Shown here one piece after another: positions 24,664 to 34,180 of a stretch of 62,865 bases of DNA. Within the stretch, counting starts at the first letter, position 1; every line of letters begins with the position of its first letter. This DNA comes from an uncultured Clostridia bacterium (lineage in GTDB: Bacteria > Bacillota > Clostridia > Christensenellales > Borkfalkiaceae): the NCBI GenBank assembly GCA_947630705.1, contig CANRIK010000008.1, forward strand, positions 1-62,865, in the 5' to 3' direction. Both the position numbers and the translations under genes were made by a program. Under the pieces are notes generated by a model. The model made no database searches, was not told the origin of the DNA, and saw only the letters and a list, made by a program, of their open reading frames with translations.

Positions 24664-24704
24664 AAACAGCCGGACGGAACGCCCTTCCGTCCGGCTGTTT
24701 TAAA
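24664..24704 (+). terminator. hairpin terminator of the MmcQ gene
   Basis: AAACAGCCGGACGGAA (24664-24679), CGCCC loop, TTCCGTCCGGCTGTTT (24685-24700). Confidence 0.88.
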
Positions 24705-24723
24705 ATTGTTTTGAAATATCTGA

Positions 24724-24756
24724 AAGCGCGCCCGATTATTTCAATCGGGCGCGCTT
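24724..24756. terminator. second GC-rich hairpin
   Basis: AAGCGCGCCCGATT, five-base loop, AATCGGGCGCGCTT. Lies 24 bases after the first terminator. Confidence 0.75.
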
Positions 24757-24865
24757 CATATTATTTGAATATTATCCGTATATTATCTAATATCTGAATT
24801 ATCCAAATATTTTCTGGTTTCTTGATTATTCGGCTCCGTATCGTTTTATATTTCATAAGTCAAAT

Positions 24866-24907
24866 GCGCCGCCGCAGGCAGTTCCGCCTGCGGCGGCGCG
24901 GACTTTT
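24866..24907. terminator. third GC-rich hairpin
   Basis: GCGCCGCCGCAGGC (24866-24879), AGTTCC loop, GCCTGCGGCGGCGC (24886-24899), then GGACTTTTCT. Insulates the RNA promoter at 24955. Confidence 0.75.
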
Positions 24908-24954
24908 CTCTTACGAATGTTTATCGGTAATTCAATGAAAATTTCGCACGGGTA

Positions 24955-24994
24955 TTGACAATTCTTTTCAAAAGTGGTATTCTTGTGATACCAC
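24955..24994 (+). promoter_or_regulatory. promoter with dyad, for the structured RNA
   Basis: TTGACA (24955-24960), 17-bp spacer, TATTCT (24978-24983). GTGGTAT (24974-24980) and ATACCAC (24988-24994) form a perfect 7-bp dyad over the -10 and the predicted start point, a possible operator. Confidence 0.75.
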
Positions 24995-25262
24995 ATGTTT
25001 ACATTTTAATATAGGAGCGGTATTTTTATACCCTTTTCAAGTCTCGGCGTGGCTTGCAATCGGGTATTTTTATGCCTTTTTTTCGGCATAAGTCAACAAC
25101 TCAATAATGCGGAATAGGAGCAAAAAGAGTTTGGCATAGAGTATCTCTTAGTTCTTATTTCGTCATAAAAAGTTGTTGACGCTCTGAAAATGTAAACGGT
25201 GTGGTAGCCTTTGAGAGATACTATGCGGCGTGTTTCTTAAAGGAACACGCCTTATTTTTTTA
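24990..25262 (+). ncRNA. structured RNA with pseudoknot and intrinsic terminator, family not identified
   Basis: Transcription should start near 24990. An outer stem pairs 24989-25007 with 25187-25206, about 19 pairs. Inside it AGTCAACAACT (25091-25101) pairs with AGTTGTTGAC (25171-25180). A third helix pairs GCATAG-AG-TATCTCT (25134-25148) with AGAGATACTATGC (25214-25226), crossing the first two to make a pseudoknot. Small hairpins lie at 25019-25032 (GGTAT/ATACC), 25039-25055 and 25072-25089. The third helix abuts a terminator (25227-25251, then TTATTTTTTT). All helices can coexist, so a free-standing ~270-nt RNA is more likely than a switch. RaiA-type RNA is the alternative I would test first; I cannot match it by eye. 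Confidence 0.7.
25227..25260 (+). terminator. intrinsic terminator of the structured RNA
   Basis: GGCGTGTT (25227-25234) pairs with AACACGCC (25244-25251), followed by TTATTTTTTT. It lies 21 bases before the start codon of the giant surface-protein gene, which must rely on readthrough or an unseen promoter. Confidence 0.8.
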
Positions 25263-25280
25263 TTTAAAAGGGGAAAATTG

Positions 25281-28200
25281 ATGCAAAATTCTAAACATAA
25301 GATAAATAGGTCGTCGCTTGCGGCGATTATATTGTGCCTTGCCGTTTTTATAGCGGCAATTTTTTCGTTGATTCCATTAAAAGGCACAACCGCCGAGGCG
25401 TATGAATCAAAACCGTCGCCCACCGTTACTTTGAATTATAAATACGAGCATTTTGATAAAGATTCTGTTGAAGATTTATATCATTCATTGTTTGGCCCCG
25501 GGACTGACTATGCCCAAATTGTCAATATGGCCAAAGGCACTACTTATAATACATTTAAAGAACTGAACTGTTTAACTGGCGAAATAGTTATTTCTTTGGG
25601 CGGATATACTTGGACGCCGGTTTTTTTATCGAAAGACGATAGCGGCAACCCTATTTTGACTTTGATGCAGAATTATCAGGAGGACTCTGCTTTATTAAAT
25701 TGTGATTATACCAAGCACGCTGATTGGGATACAAGTTTTGATTATCCGTCGCCAATTTACGGAACAAGTTATGCGCGGTCGGTGCTTGTCGGTTCACAAT
25801 ACGGATATACAGGTTATACGCCTAGAGATGGTGCACAAAACGCCGGTTATAAAAAATTTATTGAAACTTTTGACAGCTTTATTCAAAAGCCGCTTTACGT
25901 GCCTTGGCAAGCGACACACGAAGTTTATTCCCTTCAAGGTCGTAATGACGGGCATCATTTAAATGAATTTTTTGATGATGATTCAGTATATGCAAGTTTA
26001 ACAGATTACACTAGTAAGTACGGTTATTCTTCTTGGCAAGATGATAAGCTATGGCTTCCGAGTACCGAAGAATTTTGCGATACTTATAGTGTTTGGGATA
26101 ATAATTGGTTTAATGTCATGTTGAACAGAAAAATACTTACAAGAACTTGTAATGCGGATGAAATCTGTATGGGTTATTGTAATGCTAGGGATAAGGAATA
26201 TGGTATAGATACTGATTGGTTAACGTTTGACGAAGAAAATCTTCCTTGTGGATTAATATTGCCCTGCTTCCATTTAAGTCTTAAAGCAGTAGAGGACAAT
26301 GCGAAATATTTTGTTCCCGAGCCGGTTTATACGGGAAATGCAACGAAGGTAGTAGATTATAACGGTCTAGAACAGTCGGTAACTACAACGTTAAACCAGC
26401 ACGTTCAATTTTCAAGTATTACCAGCGGCGCTACTTACAGTACAAGCGGTAATGATATAACCCTTACAGCAACCAACGTTTACAAGAAGTCGTCAAGCAG
26501 TGATATTAATGATAAATATATTATAAGCGTCAGGTGCAAACCCGATGCAATGTGGGACACGACCCATGACTCTGACGGGCCGCGTACCGCGTGTGTTTTG
26601 AAAATCAACACTATACCGATAACGGCTGTAAAGGTTACAGGTGCGACCGCAGAAGCAAAGACGTATGACGGCAAAACGGACGGAATAACGCTCACAAACA
26701 TAAAAGCAACGCTTACGGGAGCGGTAGACACCGACACTTCTTCAAACAGTCCAAAGGTATATATAGCAAGCTGTACGGCTACGCTGACGAGTGCTAACGC
26801 CGGCACTACCAAGTTGAATTTAACCAAATTTAAGTTGGGCGGAGACGCCGCCAACAACTACACGCTTGCGGACACGATAAAGCAAGATAATTATACCCAC
26901 AGTTCCTCGCTTGTAAACCCCAAAGAGATTTCGATTTCGGGCGGAATTTCTTCGAGCGGAAGCAAAGTTTACGACGCTACAACTTCCACCTCGGGTATAT
27001 CTATCGATACAAGCAAAGTGACGTTCAAGGGTGTGGTTGACAACGCGCATAACGGCAAGATAGGTATTTCCCATAATTCCGCCGTGTTCACTTCCGCAGA
27101 CGCTTCTTCCAAACAAATCAGACTGTCCGGAATCAGACTGACGGGCAACGGCGGCGACAGCACAATTTATAAGAACTATAAATTAAGGGATAACTATACC
27201 TATACGTTTTCGGACAACGGCACGATAACCAAGAGACCGTTAAAAGTCGTTTTTGAAAAGAACGAAAGCTCGCCTTATATCTGGGGCGACGACGGCGGAA
27301 CTCCTACTTTGCAGTATATAGGCAGGCATCCGCAGATAAGTGCGGCGAACAGCAGTTCCGGCTCTAACGACGCAATACATTTCAAGGTTGATACGACGGG
27401 CATTTCGGGCGATTTGCTCACTGCCGTACAGGCCGTCACTTTGGAAAGGGACGGAACTTGCAGTCAGGAGTATTCGGCAGGCACAAGCCACACGGTGACA
27501 ATTAAATTATCCGCGCTGACCGCCGACAACTTCACCTTGACCGATAACACGTTCAGCTACAAGATAATCAAGCGCGAGGCTTCGGTCAAGATAGGGAATA
27601 AGAGCTTTACTTACGGCACGAGCCGCACGAGCGAAAAAATCGAAGTTTCGGGCGTCATATCGGGTCAGACGGGCTTCGTCACTTCCGAAGGCAACGGCGG
27701 AGTCGGTTCGGACAGCAATTTGCTTAAAGCGTACGTATTGCACGGCACGGGCTATAACAATGTGGGATATTATCCCATAGTTCCCGAATTCACCAATACG
27801 GATATAGGCAAAAACTATAATTTGACCGTGACGGGCGATTTCGGCAAAAACGGACATACCAACGAGACGTATAAGCAATATTATGAGAAAGCCGGCGAAT
27901 ACTCCCTTACTAACGCGACTATCGAGGGCACGGGCGGCAACGACCACGGGAACAGACAGATAGATCAGGACGTATTCACCGTAACGCACTTTTACGACCA
28001 TGCAAGTCAGTTCTCCCGTACCGCAACGGCAGCTTGGTTCAGTTTGAAGGGCGGAATGGTTCCCACCATAAAATACAGCGAGACGAAGCTCGACGCGAGC
28101 GCCGTCGGCTGGCAGGAGAGCATAGGCGATTTAAGCGAATACGAGATGGGTAAAACCTATACCTATTATATACTCGTAACCGCGGCCAACCACGATTCGA

Positions 28201-31200
28201 GAGTATTTACGGTAAATATAAGTTTCAAGCAGGAGCAAATCACCATAACTTTCGACGCGGACGGAATCACGGCGACTTACGGCGACGCTCTGCCCGATCA
28301 GGATACTCTGTGGAGCAAAGTGACGGCGATAGAGGGCCTGCACAAGGACGATCAGGCAATAGAAGATCTCGACGAGGCAAAGGCGGCTTTAAAAGCGTTT
28401 GCCGAGCTCTCGCTGCGCGACGACAGGAGCGGCGCGTTAACCGCGGCGACCGCGGTGCATAAGACCGAGGGCGGATACAGGATTGCTCTTGTATTCAAAA
28501 GCGTAGGCGGAGAGGGCGAAACCACCTATCACGTCGTATATGCAAACGAGCAAAACTTCTACAAGGTAAATTTAAAGCAGATAACCGAAAGCGATATCGA
28601 TTGGCACGTATCTGACTATGTTTACGGCGAGGAGGTTGACGATTCCGCGGCTCACGAAGCGCATCACCCCAAGCCCGTACTCAAAGACAGCTTTTTGGCA
28701 GAGGCGGACAAGGCAAACGCCGAAAATAAGAAGTTGAGTTTTAAAATCTACCGTGCAACAACAAACTATGAATTGACGGGCGAGCATGCGCACCTTGCCG
28801 GCGAGTATTACGTTAAAATTACGGGCATTGCCGAAGATTTTGAAAATAAATATCAGCTTGCTCCCGAAACAGAGTTCAAAAAGAACTTTACCATAAGTTC
28901 GAGAGCCGTGGAAGTTAAAATCAACAGTCTGCCCGATCAGGAATGGGGCGACAACGCGCAATTAACCGCCGAAAACATTGCTTCATATCTTGCGCGCCAG
29001 ATAACAGACCTCTATACGGTAACCTCCGGAACTAAAATATTAAGTGACGACGCCTCAAACGCCTTTACTTTAAAACTCGTCAAAGAGAGCGCGGAGAGCG
29101 AGGCTCTTTCCGGTCTGCTCAATGCCGGCAAATATAAGATAGTTGGCGAGGCGACCAAAAACGAATTGGGCGTAAGCAACTATGATATAACTTTCACCGA
29201 CGGCAGTTTCGAGATAACCAAAAGAGATATCACTTTCACATTGAAATCCGACAACGGCGACTATAAGGGCGAAGAATTTGACGATATCGACGTTGATTTT
29301 GACGATTTAAAGAGCGGAAGTCTGACGAAAGAAACCGATTATAAGCTGACGTTCAGCCCCGACGGCTCTTCCGGCAATGCCGGAGTGCTCGGCGATAACA
29401 GCAAGCCCAAAGGCGCCGGACAATATACCGTTACGGTGACTTTGCAGAATACCGCGGCGGCAGGCAACTATAATATAACCACCGAATCCGCGACGTTCAC
29501 GGTCAACAAGGCGGATATAACGTTTACTCTGCAAAAGTCCGCTAACGCCTATACGGGTTTGGGGCAGGAAGTTGACGTTACGTTTGATACCGTTAAGAAA
29601 GGCGACAGCTACACGAAAGGCAACGGCTATACGCTGTCCATTGAAACTTCGGACGGCGACCTTGAAGGCGGTTTGCCCAAGACGGTCGGAACTTATACGG
29701 TCAAAGTTGTGTTGAGCGGCGATTTTGCAAAGAACTACAACGTAACTACGGCTTCGCGGGAGTATGAAATCACCAAAGCTCCCTTGACGTTTAAAGACGG
29801 CTCGGCGGCGTATAACGGAGCGGAGCATCAGAATGTTGAGGTGGAATTCGAGGGCTTGCAGAACGAAGAAACGTTGGAAGCCGGCGACTACACCGTTACT
29901 TTTGAAAAGATAGGAGTTGAACTTTCAAACGGATACCCCAAAGACGTGGGCACATATACGATGAAAGTTGAGCTCAACGATAATGCAAGGACGAAAAACT
30001 ATAATATTACTACCGAATCGTCAACCTTTACCGTAACCGACGGGTTGATTGCAAGGCCCACGGGCAGCGATATAACGGAATCCGAATACAGCGGATTGGC
30101 GCAGAAGATAACGCTTGACAGCTTCAATAAAGACCAGATGAGCGGTTCGGCTTCACAGGGCGCGACGTTTGACGAGACTACGGGCGAGTTTTCCGCAACC
30201 GATGTGGGTACGTACACTCTTACCGTAACTCCCAAAACGGGCTACAAATGGACGGACGGGAACACCGAAGAGGTCACATTCTCCATTGAAATAAAAGAGG
30301 CCGATCTTACCTTTACCATGGAGTCCGCCTCCGGCGCATATGCAGGCAAGGGTCAAGACTATTTGGACGTCGTATTTGTCGGGCTCAAAAACGGTCAGAC
30401 GCTTGTAAAGGATACGGACTATACGCTGTCGTTTGAGACTTCAAACGGCTCGCTTGACGGCAATTTGCCCAAAAACGTGGGTAATTATACCGTAAAAGTG
30501 CATTTAAAGCCGGAGAGCAGTCTTGCCAAAAACTATAAAATAACCACCGAATCGCAGACATACGAGGTAACGCAAGCCGAACTTACTTTCCAGAACGGCT
30601 CGGGCTCGTACACGGGCGAAGAACACCAAAATGTGACGGTTGTGTTTGTGGGACTTCAAAACGGCGAGACGCTCGAACTCACCACGGACTACACGGTAAC
30701 TTTTGAAAAGATAGACGTGGATCTTTCAAACGGCCATCCCAAAGAGTTGGGCGTGTACACGATGAGAGTCGAGCTCGTTTCAAATGATACTACCAAAAAC
30801 TATAAGATTAAGGATAGTTTCACTGGCACATACACAGTAGCCGACGGCACGGTGGATAAGCCCCAAGGCAGCCCCGTCGTAGGCGAATACAAGGGTGAGA
30901 ATTACGAGCTTACGGTGTCAGGCTACGATGACGGCAAGATGAGCTATACAATATCGCCTTCCGACAAGGGCGCGGCGTTTGACGCAAGCAGCGGCAAGTT
31001 CACGGCGAAGGACGCGAACACCTACACGCTCACCATAACGCCGAAGGCCGGCTACAAGTGGACGGATGGCGGCTCCGACGGCGTAGAGTTCAAAATAACC
31101 ATAAACAAAAAGCAGTTGACGATAACAGCCAACGCCAACTCCATAACCTACGGCTCGGCGGCATCGGCTAACGGCGTTGAGTACGAGGGATTTGTCGGCA

Positions 31201-33017
31201 GTGAAAGCCAAAGCAACCTTTCGGGCGCGCTCGACTATGACTTTGACTACACGCAGGGCGGCGCGGTCGGTTCGAGCTATAACATAACGCCCAAGGGCTA
31301 TACTTCGGACAACTACGAAATACATTACGTGTCAGGCACGCTGACGGTAAACGCCAAGCCTATAAGCCTAACCATAGCCGACGGCGGACACGCATACGGC
31401 GAACAGCCGCAGACCGTGTTTACCGTAAAGCCGAGCAGTGACTTCTACACGGGCGACAGCGTGCAATCGCTGGGAGCGATCGTATATGAAGTCCGCAAAA
31501 GCGGAGTGAAGATTGAGTTAAGCGCAGAAACTCCCGTAGGCGAATATGAAATCTGGGCCGAAAATAAAGTTTACGGCAACTATGACGTCACGTTTACGGC
31601 AGGGAAATACGTCGTTTCCGCAGGCGAAGTTACTCCGCCCACAGAGGACACGCGCGAGTTTATCTACACGGGCGAAGAGATAACTTATATGCCCGAGGGC
31701 TTCGACGGCGGCACGATGAAATTTTCGGACAACTGCAACGTAAAAACCGAAGCGGGCACTTACACCGTGCGCGTGGAGCTCAAAGACGAAAATATGACCT
31801 TCAAAGGTTTGGAACAGAAATGGATCGAGTTTGAGTTCGTAATCAACGCGGCGCAGATAGTCAAGCTGAATGATAACGGCAACGTGTTCATGCACGATGA
31901 ATTTGCCGGAGGAACGGGCAATCAGGCCGTAATGCTCGCGGAAAAGGACGAGGACGGCAAGTTTAAGAACTTCGGCGCCGTCGGCGGGCAAGGTATGACA
32001 ATATGGGCAACGCGGCCTTTGGCGTACACGGGCTCGAACAATGAAATTAAACCAGCAAAACCCGAATTCGGCTCTGCTCTCGAAGATACATACATAAATA
32101 TAACCGATTTGGATATTTCGGATATAAACTATCCGATAGCGGTAGATTTGCGCACTGTGGGCAAGTATGTGGTTTACTATCACATAGTTGCGGACAACCA
32201 CGAGGTGTTGGAAGGCGAGTGGCGCGTAGCCGTGCAAAAGGACTCCGAAGTTACAAAAATAATCTTCAAAAAAGCTGTTACGATTAAATACGGCGACGTT
32301 CCCACTACCGACGAGCTGTTTGATTTGCTCAAAGATTCGCACGGCGAGTATCTGTCGATAACCCGTAACGGCGAGGACGTTTCCGAAGACTTCTTCAATG
32401 AGGCGACGGGCGTAACGTACGGATTGTGGCGTAAAAATCAGTTCGGAAAATACTATGACTGCGGCGAGTACTACATTAACTTTGTACTGCCCGACGACTC
32501 TTCGCGCACGGTCATCTACCGCGAAGGCGGCAATGATTCGTCAAAAGACACAAACCGCGATAAACTTGTTGTCGAGCAACTTCCGCTCTCGCTCACTTGG
32601 GACACCTCAAAATTGAAGTATACATACATTGGCGAGCCGATAAATCTTGAAAATCTTGCCGCCGTAGACCTTACGGGTATGGCGGACGATTGGAAAGACA
32701 TACAGGTGCGCTTCGAGCTTGCCGACACCCACGGACAAGTGATAACCGCGCCGGGCGAGTATGAGGTGGTTGCCATATTAGAGGGCACAAACGCAAAGAA
32801 CTACTGCTTTGCCGAGGACGCTAAAACTACCAACACCGTGGTTGTTACCGAACAGAATCACTCGTCGGGCGATGACTCCGGCAACCCCGACAAATCCGAC
32901 AACCCTACGGGTACTTTCGAAGGTATGGAAATATCTCCCTTCGTGATTACGCTCGGAATCGAAGGCGTCACTATAATAGTTCTTGCTATTGTTTTGGCAG
33001 TGATTAAAAAGAGGTAA
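25281..33017 (+). CDS. giant MBG-repeat surface protein, membrane anchored
   Basis: 2,578 residues. Signal peptide with hydrophobic core around residues 11-32. Residues ~60-360 resemble a DUF6273-type domain (KLWLPSTEEFCDTYSVW and GLILPCFHLSLKA). Then about 2,000 residues of MBG/YDG-like beta domains, marked by AKTYDGKTDGI, LTITANANSITYGSAA and many VGTYTVKV strands. A two-domain-plus-linker module is duplicated at ~1410-1673 and ~1674-1943. The C-terminus has a Ser/Asp/Pro linker, one helix and KKR, and no LPXTG, so it stays in the membrane. Probably adhesion or surface structure. AAGGGG precedes ATG 25281; the longer frame to 25230 runs through the terminator. The first ~1.2 kb is more AT-rich than the rest. 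Confidence 0.88.
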   Translation: MQNSKHKINRSSLAAIILCLAVFIAAIFSLIPLKGTTAEAYESKPSPTVTLNYKYEHFDKDSVEDLYHSLFGPGTDYAQIVNMAKGTTYNTFKELNCLTGEIVISLGGYTWTPVFLSKDDSGNPILTLMQNYQEDSALLNCDYTKHADWDTSFDYPSPIYGTSYARSVLVGSQYGYTGYTPRDGAQNAGYKKFIETFDSFIQKPLYVPWQATHEVYSLQGRNDGHHLNEFFDDDSVYASLTDYTSKYGYSSWQDDKLWLPSTEEFCDTYSVWDNNWFNVMLNRKILTRTCNADEICMGYCNARDKEYGIDTDWLTFDEENLPCGLILPCFHLSLKAVEDNAKYFVPEPVYTGNATKVVDYNGLEQSVTTTLNQHVQFSSITSGATYSTSGNDITLTATNVYKKSSSSDINDKYIISVRCKPDAMWDTTHDSDGPRTACVLKINTIPITAVKVTGATAEAKTYDGKTDGITLTNIKATLTGAVDTDTSSNSPKVYIASCTATLTSANAGTTKLNLTKFKLGGDAANNYTLADTIKQDNYTHSSSLVNPKEISISGGISSSGSKVYDATTSTSGISIDTSKVTFKGVVDNAHNGKIGISHNSAVFTSADASSKQIRLSGIRLTGNGGDSTIYKNYKLRDNYTYTFSDNGTITKRPLKVVFEKNESSPYIWGDDGGTPTLQYIGRHPQISAANSSSGSNDAIHFKVDTTGISGDLLTAVQAVTLERDGTCSQEYSAGTSHTVTIKLSALTADNFTLTDNTFSYKIIKREASVKIGNKSFTYGTSRTSEKIEVSGVISGQTGFVTSEGNGGVGSDSNLLKAYVLHGTGYNNVGYYPIVPEFTNTDIGKNYNLTVTGDFGKNGHTNETYKQYYEKAGEYSLTNATIEGTGGNDHGNRQIDQDVFTVTHFYDHASQFSRTATAAWFSLKGGMVPTIKYSETKLDASAVGWQESIGDLSEYEMGKTYTYYILVTAANHDSRVFTVNISFKQEQITITFDADGITATYGDALPDQDTLWSKVTAIEGLHKDDQAIEDLDEAKAALKAFAELSLRDDRSGALTAATAVHKTEGGYRIALVFKSVGGEGETTYHVVYANEQNFYKVNLKQITESDIDWHVSDYVYGEEVDDSAAHEAHHPKPVLKDSFLAEADKANAENKKLSFKIYRATTNYELTGEHAHLAGEYYVKITGIAEDFENKYQLAPETEFKKNFTISSRAVEVKINSLPDQEWGDNAQLTAENIASYLARQITDLYTVTSGTKILSDDASNAFTLKLVKESAESEALSGLLNAGKYKIVGEATKNELGVSNYDITFTDGSFEITKRDITFTLKSDNGDYKGEEFDDIDVDFDDLKSGSLTKETDYKLTFSPDGSSGNAGVLGDNSKPKGAGQYTVTVTLQNTAAAGNYNITTESATFTVNKADITFTLQKSANAYTGLGQEVDVTFDTVKKGDSYTKGNGYTLSIETSDGDLEGGLPKTVGTYTVKVVLSGDFAKNYNVTTASREYEITKAPLTFKDGSAAYNGAEHQNVEVEFEGLQNEETLEAGDYTVTFEKIGVELSNGYPKDVGTYTMKVELNDNARTKNYNITTESSTFTVTDGLIARPTGSDITESEYSGLAQKITLDSFNKDQMSGSASQGATFDETTGEFSATDVGTYTLTVTPKTGYKWTDGNTEEVTFSIEIKEADLTFTMESASGAYAGKGQDYLDVVFVGLKNGQTLVKDTDYTLSFETSNGSLDGNLPKNVGNYTVKVHLKPESSLAKNYKITTESQTYEVTQAELTFQNGSGSYTGEEHQNVTVVFVGLQNGETLELTTDYTVTFEKIDVDLSNGHPKELGVYTMRVELVSNDTTKNYKIKDSFTGTYTVADGTVDKPQGSPVVGEYKGENYELTVSGYDDGKMSYTISPSDKGAAFDASSGKFTAKDANTYTLTITPKAGYKWTDGGSDGVEFKITINKKQLTITANANSITYGSAASANGVEYEGFVGSESQSNLSGALDYDFDYTQGGAVGSSYNITPKGYTSDNYEIHYVSGTLTVNAKPISLTIADGGHAYGEQPQTVFTVKPSSDFYTGDSVQSLGAIVYEVRKSGVKIELSAETPVGEYEIWAENKVYGNYDVTFTAGKYVVSAGEVTPPTEDTREFIYTGEEITYMPEGFDGGTMKFSDNCNVKTEAGTYTVRVELKDENMTFKGLEQKWIEFEFVINAAQIVKLNDNGNVFMHDEFAGGTGNQAVMLAEKDEDGKFKNFGAVGGQGMTIWATRPLAYTGSNNEIKPAKPEFGSALEDTYINITDLDISDINYPIAVDLRTVGKYVVYYHIVADNHEVLEGEWRVAVQKDSEVTKIIFKKAVTIKYGDVPTTDELFDLLKDSHGEYLSITRNGEDVSEDFFNEATGVTYGLWRKNQFGKYYDCGEYYINFVLPDDSSRTVIYREGGNDSSKDTNRDKLVVEQLPLSLTWDTSKLKYTYIGEPINLENLAAVDLTGMADDWKDIQVRFELADTHGQVITAPGEYEVVAILEGTNAKNYCFAEDAKTTNTVVVTEQNHSSGDDSGNPDKSDNPTGTFEGMEISPFVITLGIEGVTIIVLAIVLAVIKKR

Positions 33018-33027
33018 GGGGGTCGAT

Positions 33028-33801
33028 ATGTTAAAACTATTGGCGGTTAATTTTTTCGGAACAAATCTCGATATGGACGGAACTTTGTCCTTTGTATTGC
33101 TTATAGCCGGCGTTGCGCTTCTTATGGGAGTTATAATAACCATGTTGGTAATGCTGGTGGCAGCCATAAGGCGTAAAAATGCAGACAGAGAGGATAGCGA
33201 GGCGGAAGAGCCGATGACCGAGGAAGAGCAGTCGGAAGAAACTGCGGAAGTCGCTGTGTTAGCAGTCGAATTGCCCGAAGAAGAATCTTCACCCACGGGA
33301 TTTTTGAGCTATGACAGAAGTTTTACGGCAAAATATATTCAATCCTCGGACGAGGTTAAGCAATGGTACATTCATATCAAAAACGAGTTGCTTTCTTATA
33401 AAAAAATCAACGCGCGTATGAGTTGGAAGCGTGAGAGTTTCCGTCGCGGAAGAGAAACTGTGGCGAGACTTTCCATAAAGGGCAAAACGCTTTGCTTGTA
33501 TCTTGCTCTCGACCCAAAAAAGTATGCGGACAGCAAATACGCAATAGAGGACGTATCTGAAATTGCATATTACGCCGATACGCCTTGCCTATACAGGATA
33601 AGGAGCGACAGACGCGAAAATTACTCGGAAGAGCTTATAGCCGACGTAATGGCGTTAAAAAATGCGCCCAAAACCGAACGTCCGTCCGAGGACTATTATT
33701 TGCCTTACGAGGGAATGGTGGAACTCATTGACAAAGGGCTTATTAAACGCGTTATACGCGAGGCGCCGATTGCCGATGTAATTACAGCGCCGCAAACTTA
33801 A
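33028..33801 (+). CDS. single-pass membrane protein with conserved soluble domain, unknown function
   Basis: 257 residues. One helix near residues 20-46 (LLIAGVALLMGVIITMLVML), an acidic linker, then a ~130-residue soluble domain: YDRSFTAKYIQSSDEVKQWY, NELLSYKKINARMSWKRESF, KTLCLYLALDPKKYADSKY and YRIRSDRRENYSEELI. I have the impression that this domain recurs in related Clostridia, but I know no function. It begins 10 bases after the MBG gene, with AAGGGGG between them, so the two are cotranscribed and it probably serves the surface protein. Confidence 0.75.
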   Translation: MLKLLAVNFFGTNLDMDGTLSFVLLIAGVALLMGVIITMLVMLVAAIRRKNADREDSEAEEPMTEEEQSEETAEVAVLAVELPEEESSPTGFLSYDRSFTAKYIQSSDEVKQWYIHIKNELLSYKKINARMSWKRESFRRGRETVARLSIKGKTLCLYLALDPKKYADSKYAIEDVSEIAYYADTPCLYRIRSDRRENYSEELIADVMALKNAPKTERPSEDYYLPYEGMVELIDKGLIKRVIREAPIADVITAPQT

Positions 33802-33877
33802 TTTAATCGGTAAACTCAATTATTGTAAAATTATTGTAATTTGCTTATGCAAAAACTACTGTAATTACCTCATGCAA

Positions 33878-33913
33878 AAACGCGCAGAATCTGATGGTTC
33901 TGCGCGTTTACTT
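33878..33913. terminator. hairpin terminator
   Basis: AAACGCGCAGAA (33878-33889), eight-base loop, TTCTGCGCGTTT (33898-33909). Ends the MBG operon. Confidence 0.85.
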
Positions 33914-34087
33914 TATTTCGAGTGCAGGCATAAATTGCCGTGACGTAGAAATTCTTTGTTTCGTTTATCATAAACACACGGCGTAAAAACCGCGTATTAT
34001 TCAATGTTAAAAGCGTTTCGTTTGAGGAGTAAAATTCAGTTTCAGACGGGGATTGAGAATAGCGCGTGTGCTTGTTTTGATACAAGT

Positions 34088-34124
34088 CGGAGTTCCCCTT
34101 AAAACCGACGGAGCGAGCCGCTTT
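34088..34124 (+). pseudogene. fragment of an MmcQ/YjbR coding sequence
   Basis: About 35 bases (TTCCCCTTAAAACCGACGGA and the next 16) differ at only two or three positions from 24521-24556 inside the MmcQ/YjbR gene. It encodes the same PLK.DGASRFS. No longer homology is visible around it. Confidence 0.7.
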
Positions 34125-34180
34125 TCGATTGTTCCAAATTTCGGTATTTTGTCTTCTGCCGCTTGACAAAAGGGAATTTG

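Larger units (their letters stand above)
33802..34180. other. intergenic with terminator and gene fragment
   Basis: Nothing coding. Two ~24-bp direct repeats (TGTAATT...ATGCAAAAAC, near 33834 and 33860), the terminator at 33878, and at 34088-34124 a degraded copy of part of the MmcQ/YjbR gene. Confidence 0.6.

Noticed and set aside
24990-25262. Cyclic-di-GMP riboswitch or 6S RNA before the surface-protein gene
   Set aside because: None of the conserved cyclic-di-GMP aptamer sequences are recognisable. The 3' segment after the outer stem, with a crossing helix, does not fit 6S RNA. Covariance search would settle it.
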